Shown: positions 11,090 through 21,409, counted from the first letter of the stretch. The stretch: 64,000 nucleotides of DNA from Odiellus spinosus (GCA_963920705.1 OY987232.1:20181442-20245441), one strand, 5' to 3'. Program-made: numbers and translations. The notes: generated from the sequence alone by a model not told the origin.

Positions 11090-11383
11090 CGGCGTGTAAC
11101 GTAACGTCTTTACGCCCGGACAGCGGTCGCGATTGCGAACCAGGTGTGGCGCCAAGGCGTAAGGCCTTGAGCAACTCAGTTATGGTAAGTAACTACGCAG
11201 GGATTAGGACTGGGAATTGCCCACGCGACGGAAGGAGATGGGAATGGGGAAGAGGAAGGACCATTCCGTCGCGGACCATTCGCAACACTCCCTATGGGCA
11301 AGGGACCTGCGATTCGAGCAGGACAACACCCAGACCTTGCCACTGAGACGCCAGTTTACAGGAGAGCGCCACCACTCCCGGCC
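11057..11383 (-). mobile_element. SINE, unit 1 of 3 (7SL/Alu-like head)
   Basis: On the minus strand the unit starts GGCCGGGAGTGGTGGCGCAC and CTCCTGTAA. It contains a pol III B-box-like T-arm (CCTGCTCGAATCGCAGG, perfect 5-bp stem and 7-nt loop) and ends in a 33-nt poly(A), seen as poly(T) on the plus strand. It is flanked by the 10-bp direct repeat TCTTATGAAG. Open frames through it are incidental. Confidence 0.85.
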
Positions 11384-11391
11384 TCTTATGA

Positions 11392-11393
<2 letters not shown>

Positions 11394-11424
<31 letters not shown>

Positions 11425-11718
11425 CGGCGTGTAACGTAACGTCTTTACGCCCGGACAGCGGTCGCGATTGCGAACCAGGTGTGGCGCCAAGGCGTAAGGC
11501 CTTGAGCAACTCAGTTATGGTAAGTAACTACGCAGGGATTAGGACTGGGAATTGCCCACGCGACGGAAGGAGATGGGAATGGGGAAGAGGAAGGACCATT
11601 CCGTCGCGGACCATTCGCAACACTCCCTATGGGCAAGGGACCTGCGATTCGAGCAGGACAACACCCAGACCTTGCCACTGAGACGCCAGTTTACAGGAGT
11701 GCGCCACCACTCCCGGCC
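11394..11718 (-). mobile_element. SINE, unit 2 of 3
   Basis: Nearly identical to unit 1, in the same orientation, with its own ~31-nt poly(A) tail and the same TCTTATGAAG flank on both sides. The period between bodies is about 335 bp. Confidence 0.85.
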
Positions 11719-11728
11719 TCTTATGAAG

Positions 11729-12049
11729 TTTTTTTTTTTTTTTTTTTTTTTTTATCGGCGTGTAACGTAACGTCTTTACGCCCGGACAGCGGCCGCGATT
11801 GCGAACCAGGTGTGGCGCCAAGGCGTAAGGCCTTGAGCAACTCAGTGATGGTAAGTAACTACGCAGGGATGAGGACTGGGAATTGCCCACGCGACGGAAG
11901 GAGATGGGAATGGGGAAGAGGAAGGACCATTCCGTCGCGGACCATTCGCAACACTCCCTATGGGCAAGGGACCTGCGATTCGAGCAGGACAACACCCAGA
12001 CCTTGCCACTGAGACGCCAGTTTACAGGAGTGCGCCACCACTCCCGGCC
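11729..12049 (-). mobile_element. SINE, unit 3 of 3
   Basis: Third near-identical copy, with a slightly interrupted poly(A) (~25 nt) and a few substitutions (GCGGCCGCG for GCGGTCGCG; GATGAGG for GATTAGG). It is followed by the fourth TCTTATGAAG, which joins unique flanking DNA. Confidence 0.85.
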
Positions 12050-12194
12050 TCTTATGAAGTTGAGTCTCTTAACTATTTGACAAACGTTACAATCGCTGGA
12101 GTCTGAGAATAAAGCAGACAATATTTACACGTGACCTTTAAGACCCGCCATTGGCTAAACTCCGCTAATGTTAGAAGGAAGAGGAAATGTCACC

Positions 12195-12357
12195 TACTAG
12201 GTCACGTCGTGACGTCACTATCGGCTGCTTAATTAAAAAACCTTTAAAAAATGTGGCCAATTTTAAAGCAGTATATAAACCCCGCTCCTCTGAATAATTA
12301 GCGACATTCTTACTTATCGTGTTATACGCGTGCGGGTATATCAGGAGGTGATATCCC
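12195..12357 (+). promoter_or_regulatory. TATA promoter of the NYGYQ module, copy A
   Basis: A CRE-like TGACGTCA at about 12,210 and a TATATAAA box at 12,272-12,279 lie 79 bp upstream of the ATG at 12,358. Essentially the same 160 bp stands before copy B (TATATAAA at 23,623-23,630). Conservation of the box, spacing and ATG in both copies supports a real core promoter. Confidence 0.6.
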
Positions 12358-12926
12358 ATGGATAATTATGGATACCAATTAGGTAAGTAATCTTTAACAC
12401 TTTAATTGTATAGGGTTTTAGGCATTTATATGGCATGGAATAGTTACCTTGTTTTCTCTATATCAATTTACTATAATTACGTTGCGCAGATTATTTTTAT
12501 AGTTTATAGTTTTAGCTTCTTTACAGTTTGTTGGAAATTGAGCTATTTTAGTCCTTGGGTTTAGAGAGATATGAGCGAGTTAACTACGAGGGTAGAAACT
12601 AATTAGACTTGGAGCGCTTGAAGGTCTTATTGATGTTATAAGAGGAAGGTGTAGAGTGAAAGTCCAAGATGATCAGTGACAGATTGTCGTAGAGTGACAA
12701 TGTACTTGGCATCTTCGGTCCTCTGGCAGTTTGAATCGTTGTTATCTACATCCGAAACAATCTTCTAAAACTAATAATTGTTTATTTTCTTGGCATTGAT
12801 TCTTAATTATTATTCTTTGTCTGACTTCTAGGTATCCCAGTGAGGAAGGCGGTACGACCAGTTTTGGCCTTCAAAGATCTCAGCCGCATCTCCGCCTTCC
12901 TCGCGGGTCTTAATCAACATCCTTAG
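12358..12926 (+). CDS. NYGYQ small protein (two exons), copy A
   Basis: Exon 1 (12358-12382) encodes MDNYGYQL plus one base and ends in a consensus GTAAGT donor. Exon 2 (12832-12926) follows a TTCTAG acceptor and encodes GIPVRKAVRPVLAFKDLSR, then a TAG stop; the total is 39 aa. The frame continues beyond the TAG as LDIGGATWNETIKILR to about 13,003, so the stop may be secondary and the protein once longer. Exon 2 sequence recurs at 24,153 and 20,008. I do not recognise a family. It may be the 5' part of the zinc-finger gene, because it always precedes zinc-finger exons in this array. Confidence 0.4.
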
Positions 12927-12937
12927 GAGACGCTGGA

Positions 12938-13003
12938 CATTGGAGGGGCCACCTGGAATGAGACCATCAAGATCTTAAGGCCGATCATCCAGGGAGGCCC
13001 CTC
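12938..13003 (+). pseudogene. GGATW segment after NYGYQ exon 2
   Basis: Reads GGATWNETIKILRPIIQGG and stops abruptly after GGAGGCCCCTC. Copy B breaks off at exactly the same base (24,322). It is related, with a one-base indel, to the G-rich blocks at 13,576, 21,410 and 25,786, where the equivalent reading is GDEKLGIFRLTLQGG. Confidence 0.5.
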
Positions 13004-13010
13004 TGTTCAG

Positions 13011-13209
13011 GAAGCGCGTACCAAAAACACTACGGAGCATGGGCGTACGCAGCATGCCAAAAATTCTTTAAAAAACACGTGGATAAGAACTTAAAATGCA
13101 AGAACCAAAAAAAATGAGTTATATCGCCCGAAACGAGAAATGAATGCAAATGCTGCAGGCTACTCAAATGCTTCGGCATAAATATGAAGATAAAAGAAAA
13201 AGTGGCTGC
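13011..13209 (+). pseudogene. Nuclear-receptor-type zinc-finger exon D1 (truncated, TGA)
   Basis: The 5' end, including the first Cys pair, is missing. The rest aligns with the intact exon at 24,842 (YQKHYGA.. then CQKFFKKH). A TGA replaces the codon of a zinc-binding Cys after NQKK. The donor GTGGCTGC/GTAAGT is retained. Clearly broken. Confidence 0.8.
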
Positions 13210-13282
13210 GTAAGTTGTAGATTTATGATACGGTTTTTAACGAGATTTTGTAGTTCGTTTATCGGTTTCGATTCATCGCGTG

Positions 13283-13320
<38 letters not shown>

Positions 13321-13545
13321 CAATGGTTTATTATAATTAACCTATTGTATCTTAATTCTGATGTAAACCAAAAACCAGATTCTGATATTAACATTGTAGG
13401 GTTAAGTTGTATTTTTCATTGAGATTTTTAAGTCTTTTTTAATCGATTGATCGCCTGTTTTTACGTTTCTTTAATCGATCACTCTTATTTTAATCAACTT
13501 GGTTTATTAATTATAGGCTAAATTTAATTTTAATTATTTTTATAG

Positions 13546-13810
13546 AATCAATTTGGATGAAGCCAACGCCTCCAAGGGGGGGAGGGCCACCTGGGGACGA
13601 GAAGCTCGGGATCTTCAGGCTGACTCTCCAGGGAGGCCGCCCCCCCTTCCCCCTTGCGTCACAGCCCCTCCTCCGCCACCATCAATGGCCCATGGACCCT
13701 CGAGGAGGAAGTCTTTCCCTATAAAAGTAATTGCGTTTCTATTTTAAGAGCGTCATCAGCCTTCAAAATGCAAACTAACCAATCATTTTTCATGACAGAA
13801 AAATTGCGAG
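13546..13810 (+). pseudogene. KLDEA exon with inserted G-rich GGATW block, copy A
   Basis: A TTTTTATAG acceptor is followed by INLDEANASK. From 13,576 a G/C-rich block takes over (GGGGGGGAGGGCCACCTGG to GAGGAAGTCTTTCCCTATAA), present almost unchanged at 21,410-21,590 and 25,786-25,940. The cleaner exon at 18,416 reads TKLDEAAGIYKK and ends at GTAAT, so the block interrupts this exon. One frame of the block reads GIFRLTLQGGRPPFPLASQP and stops at SLSL. The downstream CCCTATAAAAG could be a TATA box. Confidence 0.45.
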
Positions 13811-14256
13811 GGTCCGTGAGTTAACCCACTTGTTGAAGAATTCTCTAGGGTGGGAATCTCGAGTCTGCGCTTCGCGACAAAAGTGAATGAAACAAAAATT
13901 GAAACTGGGAACAAAAACAAATCAAATTTTTATTTGTAAAAATTATTTTATAGAAAATAAATATTTTGTTTAATAAAAAGTAACCTTTCTTTTTATCTAA
14001 AAATTCTACGATTATTATCATGACCGTAAAAGCGTGTAGAAAGGGTTCGGGGAGAGATTAAAATGATGGAGGAAAAGGACATCTAAGTTTTAGCTTTATA
14101 TTTAATCAGATATGGTTTTGTAGTTCATTTTGATTTTAAATTAAGTTTTTTTTTTAATCACTTATTTTAATCAACCTAGTTTATTAATCATCGCTTAAAT
14201 TGAATCCTGATTAAACGATTCAATTTACGCTCCAAATATATTTTATTTCTTTATAG

Positions 14257-14320
14257 TGATTTGAGAATAGAAAAGGAAGAGTTAAAAATTAAAATAGATT
14301 ACCTTGCAATTAAACGCTAA
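14257..14320 (+). CDS. Short coiled-coil terminal exon of the zinc-finger family, copy A
   Basis: After a TTTATAG acceptor the phase-1 frame reads DLRIEKEELKIKIDYLAIKR and ends at TAA, a heptad-rich end. The copy-B equivalent at 26,450 is frameshifted. It resembles the coil at 22,152 (ELKISNLENTIAL). Whether it is still part of an expressed transcript is unknown. Confidence 0.35.
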
Positions 14321-14394
14321 GCCTATTAGCTCCTCGAGGTAACGTTTATTTCGTCCAATTCCGCGTAAATTCGAATTATCGCTTAATATTTAAT

Positions 14395-14680
14395 TCTAAT
14401 TTACTAATTAATTACTTAATAAGTTCGTTTAACCGGGAATTCCGAAGCCACGCTTTCCCAGAGTTTGAAATTGGTTACTTAATGGTTTCTAGCCTCGCCA
14501 TTGGCTAACATTTTACGACTCGCCATTGGACGAAGTCTTAAGAGGAGCGGAGGACTCCCTCTCGCTCTCGGCGTAATTGTTTTAATTTCAATTAAATTAT
14601 AGTTCAACTTTATATTTAATTGAATCTAGTAAGAAAATAATTTATTGACGGATTTTTAATTTGGTTAATTAAAGTTTCGT
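14395..14680 (+). repeat. Dispersed repeat with CTAGCCTCGCCATTGGC core, copy 1
   Basis: A ~280-bp element with GTTTAACCGGGAATTCCGAAG, CCAGAGTTTGAAATTGG and the CTAGCCTCGCCATTGGC core. Copies occur at 26,590-26,870 (same strand, through segmental duplication) and 38,640-38,915 (inverted, independent). Not coding. Confidence 0.75.
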
Positions 14681-14689
14681 TTAGGCCTA

Positions 14690-17600
14690 AATGCAATTTA
14701 GTAGGTAGCAACGTCTACATTATAGAAGAAAACCATTTGTTCAGCCTAAGATTAGAGCAGTCGTAAGCTTCTAGCTTTATTGATAACTCCTATTTAATAT
14801 CGTTGAACTAGTTCAAAGGGGTTTTCTATACGATATACTCTTAGGCTGATCTTTGAATAAATTTTCAATGCGGTACGTCAGAGATAGCCTTCACCGCGCT
14901 TAATCAAAGAATAAAAATTGGCCGGAATTTTGAAAATTTGCATAAAACTTTTCAATGATCGATTAAATTTGATTTTTATTAGAATTCAAAAACCGAAATA
15001 CATTCGTAATTCGTATTTTTAGACGTAATTAGGCCTAACATTAGTAATTAATTTCAGTTAATTTTGAATCGAAATTCTTAAAATTTAACTTCAAAATGAA
15101 TAAAATATTAGAAATATTTATTCTATTTTCTAAATCTCTACATAATTTCCATAATTAATTCGTAGACTTTATAATGGTCCATAATTAAAGCGATAATTAG
15201 TGTTTAATTTAGTTAAAACAGTTGGTTTTGTAATAAACTGGTGTAAATTTTACCAAAAAATTATTTAAAAATGTTTTTAAGCGTAAATTGTGTCGTAATA
15301 TCTTTGTAATTAAAGAAATTAACAAAATTAAGTTAATTAGAATATTTTTTCCCCGTTTTAAGGCTAAAAAAGGTTGATATCGCTATATAAAAGTGCGGGT
15401 AGGGTTTTTAATCGCATATATATTACTAATCAAGTTTAATCGCGATTAAAATTAATCGAAATTAAAATTAAATTTGCTCTTACGTTCTCAAAAATATTTT
15501 TATCGGATAGCCCGTGTCCTAAAACCTAAGAATACGTATTTTTCTTTTTAATTTATCTTAATTAGGGCCCGTAATTAAATTAAAACTAAATTAAAATCAC
15601 GTTTAAAACTGGAAAATAAGATCCATGAAAATGCTATGGTAGCGTAACCCATCTTGAAAATTTCGTTTTGAGAAAAAAGTTTCTCGAACGAGTCGCTTCG
15701 CTAAATCTAAATATTTGACTTAATTTTAATGGAGATTAAAACCGAAAATATGTTTTCTAATAGATTAGAATACGAGGAATCCGCTCGTGTTATTAAAATT
15801 ACCGTCAGACTAATAGTTAATTAGTTATTTAATTAGAAAGCTAAGCCTAAATCATTTTTCAGTTCAAAAAACTGAATTAACGCTTATAATTCGATTAAAT
15901 CTCGATTGAATTTTAACAAATCATACTTAATCTAGTCAATTAACACGCGATAAACTCAAAAAAGTTAATTTCATTATCCTGGGATAAACGGTTAATTAGT
16001 TACGTAATTAATTACAATGATTTTGACCAATTTTTTTTGTTTCGAAGTTTTTAAATAATTTTCCCGCCTTGAAATTAAGTCGCTTTTAATTGAGATATAT
16101 GTAACAAAGTCAATTAAGATACGGAGAATTGAATAAAATTGGTTTCGTTATTCTTCGACGATCTGTTAATTAATTATCTAAGAAAGTTTGGGACTAATTA
16201 AGCAATTTTCTTGATTTTAAAACGTTTACGACGTCACTACGGCTTTAAAATTAAATGTAATTAAGAAAATTAAATGTATTTCGATAGATTTGCACGCGGG
16301 GAATTCAAAAATGTTAGTTTCAACTCTCAAAAATAAGTATTTAATTTAATATTTAATTTAAATCAAACCCCCTCCAAATTTTCATCCATTTTTTGGTTCA
16401 TGGAGCTCGTTGTAATAGAGCGGAGCCTATAACTGAGAAGGAAAGCGTGTCTTTAATCCAATGAGGCATTCGCTTTCTTCCATGAACGATAGAAAGTACT
16501 ATTGTTCACGGTACAGAGAGAATAGAGCTAGAATTTAATAAAGGGAAAATCTGAACCTTATTTTTACCCTTTAGTTTAGCTAAAACTTCATTGGGTTTTT
16601 TGGGTAGACGGAGGAAATCTAAAGTTAAGAGGGGGCTGAACATAAGAGGGGAAAGAAATCGCTGGGGAAATTTGGCGAGCGCGCGCCGCGCCGAGTCAAG
16701 CTTTCTTTTCAGCGGGAGAATAATAAACCGTAACGTTTTTCGGTAGAAAACTCACTGCAAATTACGGTTGATCTTAGCTTCTAAAATGTTTACATTAAAG
16801 GGCGTTAAACTGTAGCGAAAATATGGCTGGATTATTTCATTTTAGAAAATTGAGGGGAGTATCATATTTTGATGATTATTTGTACAGCCCCAATACGCTG
16901 TGGATATAACCCAGCTTCCTATCGAAGATTACTATAATAGCTGGGAAAACTCCGACTGGTAGAAATTAAAATTGAAAAAAATGAAGTTAAATTAACCATT
17001 TAATTATGGTTAAACGTTTAAATATAATTAAATCTATTCTTATTTTGTATTAAAAATATGTAGACTTTATAAAGGTCCATAATTAAAGCGATAATTATGC
17101 CAAATTAGTTTTTTTTAAGGCAAAGTGGTGAAATAAATGTTTTTAAGCTTAAATTGTATCGTAATATCTTCGTAATTAAAGTTAAGTAGCTGATCTCTAA
17201 CGAATTTTGCTAAGCCTATTTTTAGGGTTAAGTTTTAAACTTATTCTAAATTTTTGTTTAAACGATAAGGAAAAAAGTTGTTAGGTTGTATTCTATCGTT
17301 AATAAAGGGAGTTTAAAGCAAAATGATAAACCTCCGCTAACTAGCGAGATGGAAGATCCAACAAGTTTACAACTGTCATAATTAATAAAAATCAAATCTA
17401 CATTTTTGTTGTTTCAAGAACGACTCGGGAGGACGGAATTAAATTATACTTTATTTACTCGACATAAAATAAGCCGGAATAACAACTAACACAAAATGGA
17501 TGAGAGAATACACTGCGCATAATTTATTTTTATACAATATTTAAGTAAGCGTAAAAGACAACTATACTGATAAGACAACGTAAAAGAGAATCCAAAGTAT

Positions 17601-18250
17601 AATACTATTAAAGAGCAATTAAAAAAGTAAAACATCCGAGATTATCTATTTTTTAACAACACTTTTAAATTACGTTAAAGATAAAAAAGCTTTTGAGAAA
17701 AATTTGGTTCACAAAAAAGCTTCGATTTGTTTTAACATGGCTACATAAATTAACATATATTAACATTTTTATTTCACAGTAGCGTTAATTTAAAGGGAAG
17801 ATGAAATGGAAAAACAAATCTAAAGGGAAGATAAAATGAATCAAATTTAAAGGGAAGATAAAATGGAGGAAAATGAAGTTTGATTCTTCTAATAAATATA
17901 AAATCTATGACACGAGGATTAAAACTTTCAGGAAAAATGTAGAAATTAAGAAAGATTGAGATGTTGGCGCGGAATAAAATGGAAAACTCCGACTAATCAA
18001 AGCGCCTAGGTATATTTTTGGCAACTGAAGTTAAATATCCCCGCATCTCACGCGGTTTGCGTCAAAAAATGTCAATTTAAACAAATCCCGAATGTTTTAA
18101 AAGACTTATTCCAAGAAACGGAAACGATAAAAACTTCTTTTTCACCCTTTCTTTAAAACATTCTAAGAAATATACTAATTTATCGCTTTTGAAATTTAAA
18201 TTTTTTAACAAATCTTAAGTTTTAATTTGGTTTAAATTAAAAGCTATTTG
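14690..18250. other. AT-rich non-coding stretch
   Basis: No exon could be supported on either strand. It contains a direct repeat pair at 15,163-15,320 and 17,053-17,185 (sharing GTCCATAATTAAAGCGATAA and GTCGTAATATCTT-like blocks). Another feature is a GC-rich spot, GCGAGCGCGCGCCGCGCCGAG, near 16,676. Near 17,800-17,870 a GGGAAGATAAAATGG triplet occurs. Confidence 0.5.
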
Positions 18251-18254
18251 ATAA

Positions 18255-18480
18255 AAATTTCATATTTAGAATTATTCTATTTTTCATCGAGATAATTTTA
18301 AGTCTTTTTTAATCGATTGATCGACTGTTTTTACGTTTCTTTAATCGATCACTCTTATTTTAATCAACTTGGTTTATTAATTAGAGTTTAAATTTAATCT
18401 TAATTATTTTTATAGAACCAAATTGGATGAAGCCGCTGGAATTTATAAAAAGGTAATATTTTTGTTTCCCAATTTGTTTC
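18255..18480 (+). CDS. KLDEA exon with flanking introns (isolated copy)
   Basis: The exon at 18416-18452 is bounded by a TATAG acceptor and GTAATA donor and encodes TKLDEAAGIYKK in phase 1 to phase 0. The upstream 160 bp matches the intron before the copy-A and copy-B exons (TTTTTAATCGATTGATCGAC). This is the cleanest version of the exon but stands alone, with no finger exon directly upstream. Confidence 0.45.
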
Positions 18481-18610
18481 GGGTACGAGAGTTTCTCTAG
18501 TTAATAACGGAATTTAAATAATGAAATGCTCGTAAGGTATACCAAGTGATAGAAAGTTAGGCGCGTCAAATGGAACAATATTAATAATACTAATAATTTT
18601 CATTGTAATC

Positions 18611-18640
18611 ATGGAATTCCAGCTTCCGCGTTTGGTTTCC
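18611..18640 (+). pseudogene. Zinc-finger exon 5' remnant
   Basis: The hallmark ATTGTAATCATGGAATTCCAG start of the finger exon appears, followed by LPRLVST, then homology ends. A similar 5' stub is at 24,350. Confidence 0.6.
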
Positions 18641-18676
18641 ACCATAGGAGCAAGAACTAAGGGGCCATTTCACGCT

Positions 18677-18734
18677 CGGCATGCCGGAATATCTTTGCCA
18701 AATATTCTGGCAAATCTGATATACCGGCATGCCG
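18677..18734. repeat. 58-bp perfect-ended hairpin
   Basis: CGGCATGCCGGAATATC at the left pairs with GATATACCGGCATGCCG at the right. Inside, TTTGCCAAATATTCTGGCAAA forms a second nested palindrome. A compact MITE or a hairpin-forming site; function unknown. Confidence 0.8.
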
Positions 18735-18935
18735 AAAAAACTGCGCAATAACAAAGAAAATAAAAAAGATTGCTTATATTTTTGGCTCCAAAAATGCGGC
18801 AGAATTGAAATGAAGACAAAACATGGAACCAGATCAAATCTAATCAATTTGATGCGGTTTGAATGAGATTTTATAGTTCGCGTTTTGTTTTTGATCGATC
18901 GCGGGGGGGTAACTGATTAATACATCATTTTTAAT

Positions 18936-19497
18936 GACTATCTCGTTTTTACACTAAAGAGACAAAAGCTATTTTAATTTAACTGATCTAACTCAAACAT
19001 AATGTTTAGTAAAAAATAACTTAAATATAATTGACTTTTCGGAACCAAAAATTTAATTTCAATGATTTTTGGGCCAAATTTTTTTAATTTCATAGATAAT
19101 TTGACCAAAATCCATCATTCCAATGATTTTTGGACCAACTTTTTGGAATTTCATTGATATTTTGACCAAAATCAATTTCAATGATTTTTGGACCAAGGTT
19201 TTAACCAAAAATATGAATTTCAACGAGTTTTTAACCAAAAAATATGAATTTCTTTGATTTTTTGACCAAAATTTTGAATTACATCGATTCGTATTTGATC
19301 ATTTTAAACAATTAATTATTGGGTACTTTTTAGGGGAATCCCCATTGACTTTAGGCCTTTGCGGAAGAGGCGTGGCTATTACTATTGGCTTGACTATCTC
19401 GTTTTTACACTAAAGAGACAAAAGCTATTTTAATTGAATGAAAATAAAACTGATCTAACTCAAACATAATGTTTAGTAACAAATAACTTAAATATAA
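18936..19497 (+). repeat. Direct repeats (~95 bp) flanking a GATTTTTGGACCAAA minisatellite
   Basis: Blocks at 18,936-19,028 and 19,392-19,497 both run GACTATCTCGTTTTTACACT to ATAATGTTTAGTAA. Between them, about 19,050-19,290, are units like CAATGATTTTTGGACCAAAA. The arrangement could be a local duplication or short LTR-like ends, but no retroviral-type features are visible. Confidence 0.65.
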
Positions 19498-20007
19498 ATG
19501 AACAATTTTAACAAGGACTTAATCCTTCGCGACATTCGGAGACAATCGACTAGAGGAGAAAATAACGTAAAGAATAGCTCTAAAAACCCGTACAATCATT
19601 TCTTTTTTTACAGCTGAGCTATTACGTCTCTTCCTGTTCTAAAGGTCGATATTAAAAAGGGGTTTTACAAATTGACGCGACTGTCGTCTTTAGGTCAAAG
19701 TACATTTAACAGAAAACACCATTCGCGACAAACCTCTTATTGAAACCAAAATTGGATCCGCGAGCAAAATCAAAGCGGAATTTTTGTAATTTTTAATTTT
19801 ATATAAAGAAAAGAATTTTAATTAAGTTACGTTTTCAAATCTAAGATTCGCGACGAAAGCGAATGAAACAAAAACTGGATGCGTAATTGAAGCATTTTCT
19901 TAATTCTTTGGCATTATTGGATTAATTAACGAAAATACTCCTCGATCACCGAAACAAGATATGGGATTTCTGTTTCGCCCGCGAAACTGAAAGCAATTAA
20001 GCGCGCA

Positions 20008-20060
20008 TCCCAGTGAGGAAGGCGGTACAACTAGTTTTGGCCCACAAAGATCCCAGCAAT
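20008..20060 (+). pseudogene. NYGYQ exon 2 fragment
   Basis: Reads IPVRKAVQLVLAHKDPS in the exon 2 frame, then runs straight into a TATATAAAG promoter and finger exon D2. It supports the rule that NYGYQ exon 2 precedes finger exons. Confidence 0.6.
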
Positions 20061-20110
20061 TTAACAGTGGATATATAAAGCTATTCCTAAGACTAATATT
20101 CATTGTAATC

Positions 20111-20358
20111 ATGGAATTCCAGAGACAGTGTTTGGTACGTGGCGGAATGGCGTACCAGAAGCATTACGGAGCTCTGGTCTGTGAGGCTTGCCAAAAATTA
20201 AAAAAAAGAACATGTAGAAAACTTGCCCAAGTTAAAATGCACAAATAAAAAAAAAAAATGTAGCGTATCAACTGAAGGAAGAACATCGTGCAAGTTACGC
20301 AGGATGCTTAAATGCATAGGCGTAAACATGAAAGTTAAAGAAAAAGTGGCTGCGTTTT
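20111..20358 (+). pseudogene. Zinc-finger exon D2 (frameshifted)
   Basis: The start ATGGAATTCCAG is intact and reads MEFQRQCLVRGGMAYQKHYG and CEACQKL. The second Cys is Arg (CLVRG), and a frameshift after the first finger leads to a TAA. The intron donor is also lost: GTGGCTGCG runs directly into the TATA module of D3. Confidence 0.8.
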
Positions 20359-20408
20359 TTTACAGTGCTTATATAAAGTTATTCCTCCGACTAATATTCA
20401 TTGTAATC

Positions 20409-20623
20409 ATGGAATTCCAGATCCCTTGTTTGGCATGTTAAGGAGTCGCAATTCAGAACCACTACGGAGCATGGGCGTGCGCAGCGTGCCAAAAATTCTT
20501 TAAAAAACACGTGGATAAGAACTTAAAATGCCAGAACGAAAAAAATTGCAGAATTACGCCCGAAACGAGAAATGATTGCAAATGCTTAGGCATAAATATG
20601 AAAATAAAAGAAAAAGTGGCTGC
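20409..20623 (+). pseudogene. Zinc-finger exon D3 (nonsense, internal deletion)
   Basis: The first finger is interrupted by TAA directly after CLAC. Later sequence keeps GAWACAACQKFFKKH and NCRITPETRNDC. The CRLLKC segment between the last Cys residues is deleted. The donor GTAAGT is retained. Confidence 0.8.
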
Positions 20624-20734
20624 GTAAGTTGTAGATTTATGATACGGTTTTTAACGAGATTTTGTAGTTCGTTTATCTAGAAATTTTACAGTGCTTATAT
20701 AAAGTTATTCCTCCGACTAATATTCATTGTAATC

Positions 20735-20969
20735 ATGGAATTCCAGATCCCTTGTTTGGGATGTGGAAGTAGCGCGTACCAAAAACACTACGGAGCATGG
20801 GCATGCGAAGCTTATCAAAATTTTTCAAAAAACACACGGAAAAGGCTCCGAAGTTAAAATGCCAAAACGGTAAAAAATGTATGATAACACCCGAAACAAG
20901 AAACCACTGCAAGTGCTGCCGGCTACTCAAATGCTTCGGCGCCAATATGAAGTTTAAAAAAGTGGCTGC
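20735..20969 (+). pseudogene. Zinc-finger exon D4 (frameshifted)
   Basis: Reads MEFQIPCLGCGSSAYQKHYG and CEAY, so a zinc ligand Cys is Tyr, then a deletion shifts the frame. Downstream sequence still encodes KKCMITPETRNHCKCCRLL in another frame. The donor is retained. TATATAAAG lies ~40 bp upstream of the ATG. Confidence 0.8.
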
Positions 20970-21111
20970 GTAAGTTGTAGATTTATGATACGGTTTTTAA
21001 CGAGATTTTGTAGTTAGTTTATCGGTTTCGATTCATTGGGTTTTTTATTTTTTAATCGATAGTTTATTACGATTGACCTATTGTTTAATTTAATCTTAAT
21101 TTCTGATGTAG

Positions 21112-21159
21112 AGCGGAATCTGATATAATTGAAGAGTCCAATTTTAACATTGTTGAGGA
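21112..21159 (+). CDS. Acidic linker exon of the zinc-finger family (copy D)
   Basis: A 48-nt exon between GATGTAG and GTAAGTT, reading AESDIIEESNFNIVE in phase 2 to phase 2. The same-length exon in copy B (25,574) reads AASGLIEDSDLNIVE. Identical length, phase and splice sites in two diverged copies argue that this is a genuine exon. Confidence 0.5.
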
Positions 21160-21184
21160 GTAAGTTATATAATATTTCCTCCGC

Positions 21185-21400
21185 CACCATCAATGGCCGA
21201 AGCATTTGAGTAGCCTGCAGCGCTTGTAGCATTACACCTGAAACAAGAAACGGCTGCATTTTTTTTTGGTTTTTGCATTTTAACTTGGGCAGCTTTTCCA
21301 TGTGTTTTTTAAAAAACTTCTGGCATGCCTCGCATTCCCAGGCTCCGTAATGCGTTTGGTATGCCACTCCTCCACATATCGTGACTGGAGAAATGCGCAG
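21185..21400 (-). pseudogene. Zinc-finger exon D5, inverted and internally rearranged
   Basis: The minus strand reads CGGVAYQTHYGAWECEACQK then FFKKHMEKLPKLKCKNQKK. The next ~28 bp are in the opposite orientation to the rest: on the plus strand at 21,225-21,258 they read CSITPETRNGC. After that the minus-strand reading resumes. It is a small inversion inside an already inverted copy. Confidence 0.75.
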
Positions 21401-21409
21401 GATTTTAAC

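Noticed and set aside
11090-11383. Treating the repeated unit as a tandem array of functional 7SL RNA genes
   Set aside because: The 7SL S-domain helices 6 and 8 with their GNAR-type loops are absent; only the first ~28 nt resemble 7SL, and each unit has a poly(A) tail and target duplications.
11146-12121. Several overlapping 65-164 codon frames on both strands in the SINE array
   Set aside because: They follow the repeat period, run through poly(T)/poly(A) as F or K runs, and have no domain; they are SINE artefacts.
18936-19497. LTR retrotransposon with ~95-bp LTRs
   Set aside because: The interior is only a minisatellite; no primer-binding site, polypurine tract or TG...CA ends were seen.
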